Below the pieces are notes generated by a model. The model searched no databases and was not told the DNA's origin. It worked only from the letters and a program-made list of their open reading frames with translations. A stretch of DNA of 64,000 bases from Opitutia bacterium (lineage in GTDB: Bacteria; Verrucomicrobiota; Verrucomicrobiia; Opitutales; Seribacteraceae), in the NCBI GenBank assembly GCA_002721705.1, contig PBLJ01000043.1, positions 43,647-107,646 on the forward strand, written 5' to 3'. A program made the translations under genes and the position numbers. The stretch's first letter is position 1; each line of letters begins with the position of its first letter. This document shows, piece after piece, positions 61,473 through 64,000 of the stretch.

Positions 61473-63038
61473 CTAATTGGGCATGGGGTTTACAACCGCT
61501 GATCGGCCCGTGATCTGGGCTTGTTCCCTTAGGTAAGGAGCTGTTTCATCCCGCAGTATGCCGAATTGTTCAGGAGTGATTCTCCACCGCCAGTTGCCTG
61601 TTGGCGTCCCTGGTACGTTGAACCGTGCCTCCGATCCCAGGGACAGTAGGTCCTGCGCGGTGACGACGGTTAATTTTGCGACCGAGCGATAAGCCGCCCG
61701 GAGAAAGTCCCAAGGAGCGTCTTCTCCGGAGGTGTTGAGGTAGCGTCGGAAGTTGTCGCGTACTTCCTCGGAAGCGGATTCGTACCAGCCTTTCGCCACG
61801 TCGTTGTCGTGCGTTCCCACGTAAAGAACGGTATCGGCATTCAGGTTATGGGGGAGATAGAGGTTGTCGGAGTCGCCGTCGAAGGCGAATTGCAAAACCG
61901 CCATGCCTGGCAATCCGACTGTATCCCTTAACTGATGAACACCAGCATTCAGGAGGCCCAGGTCTTCCGCGAGGAAAGGCATTGCCGGAAATTTCGCCCT
62001 GACGGCCTCGAAGAAGGCCAAACCAGGCCCTTTTTCCCATTCCCCGAGGCGTGCATCGTTTGCAGTTGCAGGAATGCTCCAATAGTCGTGGAAGGCGCGG
62101 AAATGATCGATTCGCACGACGTCGAACAGCTGCAATTGAGCTTCCAAGCGTTCGAGCCACCAGGAAAAACCATCTTGTTGGTGCATGGGCCAATCGTAGA
62201 GCGGATTGCCCCAACGTTGGCCTTCGGGAGCAAAATAGTCAGGTGGCACGCCGGAAACGCGAGAAGGCAAGGAATCCTCGCCCAGCTGGAAAAGCTCCGG
62301 TCTCGCCCAGACTTCGGCACCATCGGGAGCCGCGTAAATAGGGAGGTCCCCAATAATTCGCAACCCGAGGTCGTGTGCCTTCCTTCTCAAAGCGTCCCAT
62401 TGACCGAAGAAAACGTACTGAAGGAATTGCTCATGCTGAATGGTTTCTCGGAGAGATTCGTCGAACCGTTGTTCATTGGCGGCGTCGAAGGAGCGCTCTT
62501 GGATTGGCCATGCCCACCAAGGCTGACCGTCATGGGATTCCTTCAAGGCCTTGAAAAGGCAGTAAGGCCTTAGCCATCGTTCGTGGATGGTGACGAATTC
62601 TGAGAAGTCTCCATATAGAGATGCTAAAACAGTAGGTTGCTCATGAAACTTTTTGGAAACTTGCTTGGAGATGGGGAGGAAGTGATGGCGAAGGGAATCG
62701 TAATCCACTACGTTGGTTGGCAGGGAGCGAAGGGAAGTAATTTCGGGCTCGCTAACGATTTGAGCTTCAAGAAGAGGCTCCCAATCAATGAAATAGGGAT
62801 TTCCAGCATCCGATGAGAAGGTCTGGTAAGGCGAGTCTCCGAATCCAGTGGGTCCCAGGGGACAGGTTTGCCACGCGGAAAACCCGGCTTCGACCAGGAA
62901 TTCAAGGAAGTCATGGGCTCCGGGCCCCAGGTTTCCGATGCCAAAGGAACCCGGTAGGCTCGAGACGTGAAGTAACAAACCTGTGGAGCGATGCTGAATC
63001 CAAGCCGGTGAATCACTTGTCTTGGCGTTGTCTTTCAT
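61473..63038 (-). CDS. malQ: 4-alpha-glucanotransferase
   Basis: RSTGLLLHVSSLPGSFGIGNLGPGAHDFLEFL, IIGDLPIYAAPDGAEVWARPELF, VRIDHFRAFHDYW, LAEDLGLLNAGVHQLRD, YVGTHDNDVAKGW. Confidence 0.96.
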   Translation of the reverse strand: MKDNAKTSDSPAWIQHRSTGLLLHVSSLPGSFGIGNLGPGAHDFLEFLVEAGFSAWQTCPLGPTGFGDSPYQTFSSDAGNPYFIDWEPLLEAQIVSEPEITSLRSLPTNVVDYDSLRHHFLPISKQVSKKFHEQPTVLASLYGDFSEFVTIHERWLRPYCLFKALKESHDGQPWWAWPIQERSFDAANEQRFDESLRETIQHEQFLQYVFFGQWDALRRKAHDLGLRIIGDLPIYAAPDGAEVWARPELFQLGEDSLPSRVSGVPPDYFAPEGQRWGNPLYDWPMHQQDGFSWWLERLEAQLQLFDVVRIDHFRAFHDYWSIPATANDARLGEWEKGPGLAFFEAVRAKFPAMPFLAEDLGLLNAGVHQLRDTVGLPGMAVLQFAFDGDSDNLYLPHNLNADTVLYVGTHDNDVAKGWYESASEEVRDNFRRYLNTSGEDAPWDFLRAAYRSVAKLTVVTAQDLLSLGSEARFNVPGTPTGNWRWRITPEQFGILRDETAPYLREQAQITGRSAVVNPMPN

Positions 63039-63179
63039 TAAACGGGGAATAGGGAACGCTTTATTGCAACCGATTGCATGGCAAGGAGATGATAATTAGA
63101 CATAATGCATGTTGTGCGAAATCGTGGTGCGAAAAAGGGTGTTTTCCCGTTGTGTGTCAGCCGCAAAGCGGTTTTCCGA

Positions 63180-64000
63180 TCATTCCGCTAATCCCCAATG
63201 CTTGGTAAAGGGATAATAAATGAACAATGCTCTACCAACTATCTTTTGTTCCGGGACAAATCCCCAAGTTCTTCCGTCCAAGCTATGGTTCGAGTTGTCG
63301 CCCATGGCAAAGAAGCTCTTTTCGGGAATGGATAGGGATTTGTTTTGAGCCAACAAATTTTCAGCCCCATAACCGTTGTATCCTGCTGCTCGCTCCCGAT
63401 TTCTCTCAAATGCAATGCTGCCTTCTATCGGTTTGTCGTTCCGATAAAGATTACCTTCCTTCACCTCTAGGACATCGCCAGCAATTCCTACGAGTCTCTT
63501 GATATAATATTTTTCCTCATTCCTCGATTTAACTTTGTAGCAGGTGCCTGTTTCATCGAATACGATAAGCGGCACGTACTTGATGACGTTATCTTCGTTT
63601 GGAGTTAAAAATATTCCTTCCGAGGGAGTCTTTTCATCATCTATGGGGTGAAGAAAATAGACATTTGTCCTTTGACGGGTATCAAGCAGAATTTTGCTCG
63701 GAGTAAACTGAGCACGGTAGATTTTCCCTTCACTGGGCCAATTATCGAGAACGTCTTTGCGGAGGCGACTTTTGCCGTGATCCGTCAAGGCCCATTCTTC
63801 TTTTCCGGTTTTAGTAAAAAGAGCTTTTCCGTTCTTTGCGCTGATTTGGTCAGCATTCTTTAGGTCGGACGGGAATTGAATCTTAATATCGGGTCTCTCC
63901 TCCCAATAGCCGCGTTGGTAATCCAATAAAGGTTGATAGACCCTTTGATTCAGGACGTCCCGATTATATGCTGCTATGTTTTCGGTCTTGAAAACAATGG
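63180..64000 (-). CDS. lepB: signal peptidase I (partial; N-terminus beyond window)
   Basis: KYYIKRLVGIAGDVLEV (catalytic Lys region), FFAMGDNSNHSLDGRTWGFVPEQKIVGRALFIYYPF; frame stays open to the window edge. Confidence 0.9.
   Translation of the reverse strand, partial: IVFKTENIAAYNRDVLNQRVYQPLLDYQRGYWEERPDIKIQFPSDLKNADQISAKNGKALFTKTGKEEWALTDHGKSRLRKDVLDNWPSEGKIYRAQFTPSKILLDTRQRTNVYFLHPIDDEKTPSEGIFLTPNEDNVIKYVPLIVFDETGTCYKVKSRNEEKYYIKRLVGIAGDVLEVKEGNLYRNDKPIEGSIAFERNRERAAGYNGYGAENLLAQNKSLSIPEKSFFAMGDNSNHSLDGRTWGFVPEQKIVGRALFIYYPFTKHWGLAE

Noticed and set aside
63134-63176. GCCGC-AAA-GCGGTTTT hairpin near lepB stop
   Set aside because: Stem is only 4-5 bp and the T-run lies on the strand without an upstream gene to terminate.
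1-64000. tRNA, rRNA, CRISPR arrays, IS elements, prophage or toxin-antitoxin/defence genes
   Set aside because: No cloverleaf-like segments, direct-repeat/spacer pattern, transposase, integrase or phage motifs were recognised; intergenic spaces are short. The YwqK-like MORN protein was considered as an antitoxin but has a lipobox and no toxin partner.

Overview
The window is 64 kb of densely packed, mostly core-type bacterial chromosome. Gene content (LysM amidase, alpha-2-macroglobulin/PbpC pair, VIT-VWA protein, sulfatase, PQQ-like propeller protein, MFS-PlsC fusion, RpoD with a Lys/Ala-rich N-terminus, OleA/OleB homologues) suggests Verrucomicrobiota (Opitutae-like), but this is inference only. 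I found no rRNA, tRNA, CRISPR array, transposase, prophage or recognisable defence island. About 50 protein-coding genes can be supported. The best candidate for an under-described system is a tight five-gene co-directional cluster at 56777..61457: phytoene-desaturase/CrtISO-like FAD oxidoreductase, FabZ-like dehydratase, FabI-like enoyl reductase with a changed active-site tyrosine, OleA-like Claisen-condensing thiolase, and OleB-like alpha/beta hydrolase. No oleC or oleD is present in the window. Other points worth a second look: an MFS-PlsC protein ending in an apparently degenerate acyl-ligase remnant; a 110-nt out-of-frame dnaG/rpoD overlap in which the basic RpoD extension overlaps an acidic DnaG tail; four of nine convergent gene pairs sharing overlapping stop codons; a divergent pair with overlapping start codons (CATG); and an exported lipoprotein-like SAM methyltransferase. 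All product calls come from reading motifs in the translated ORFs; no database search was run.
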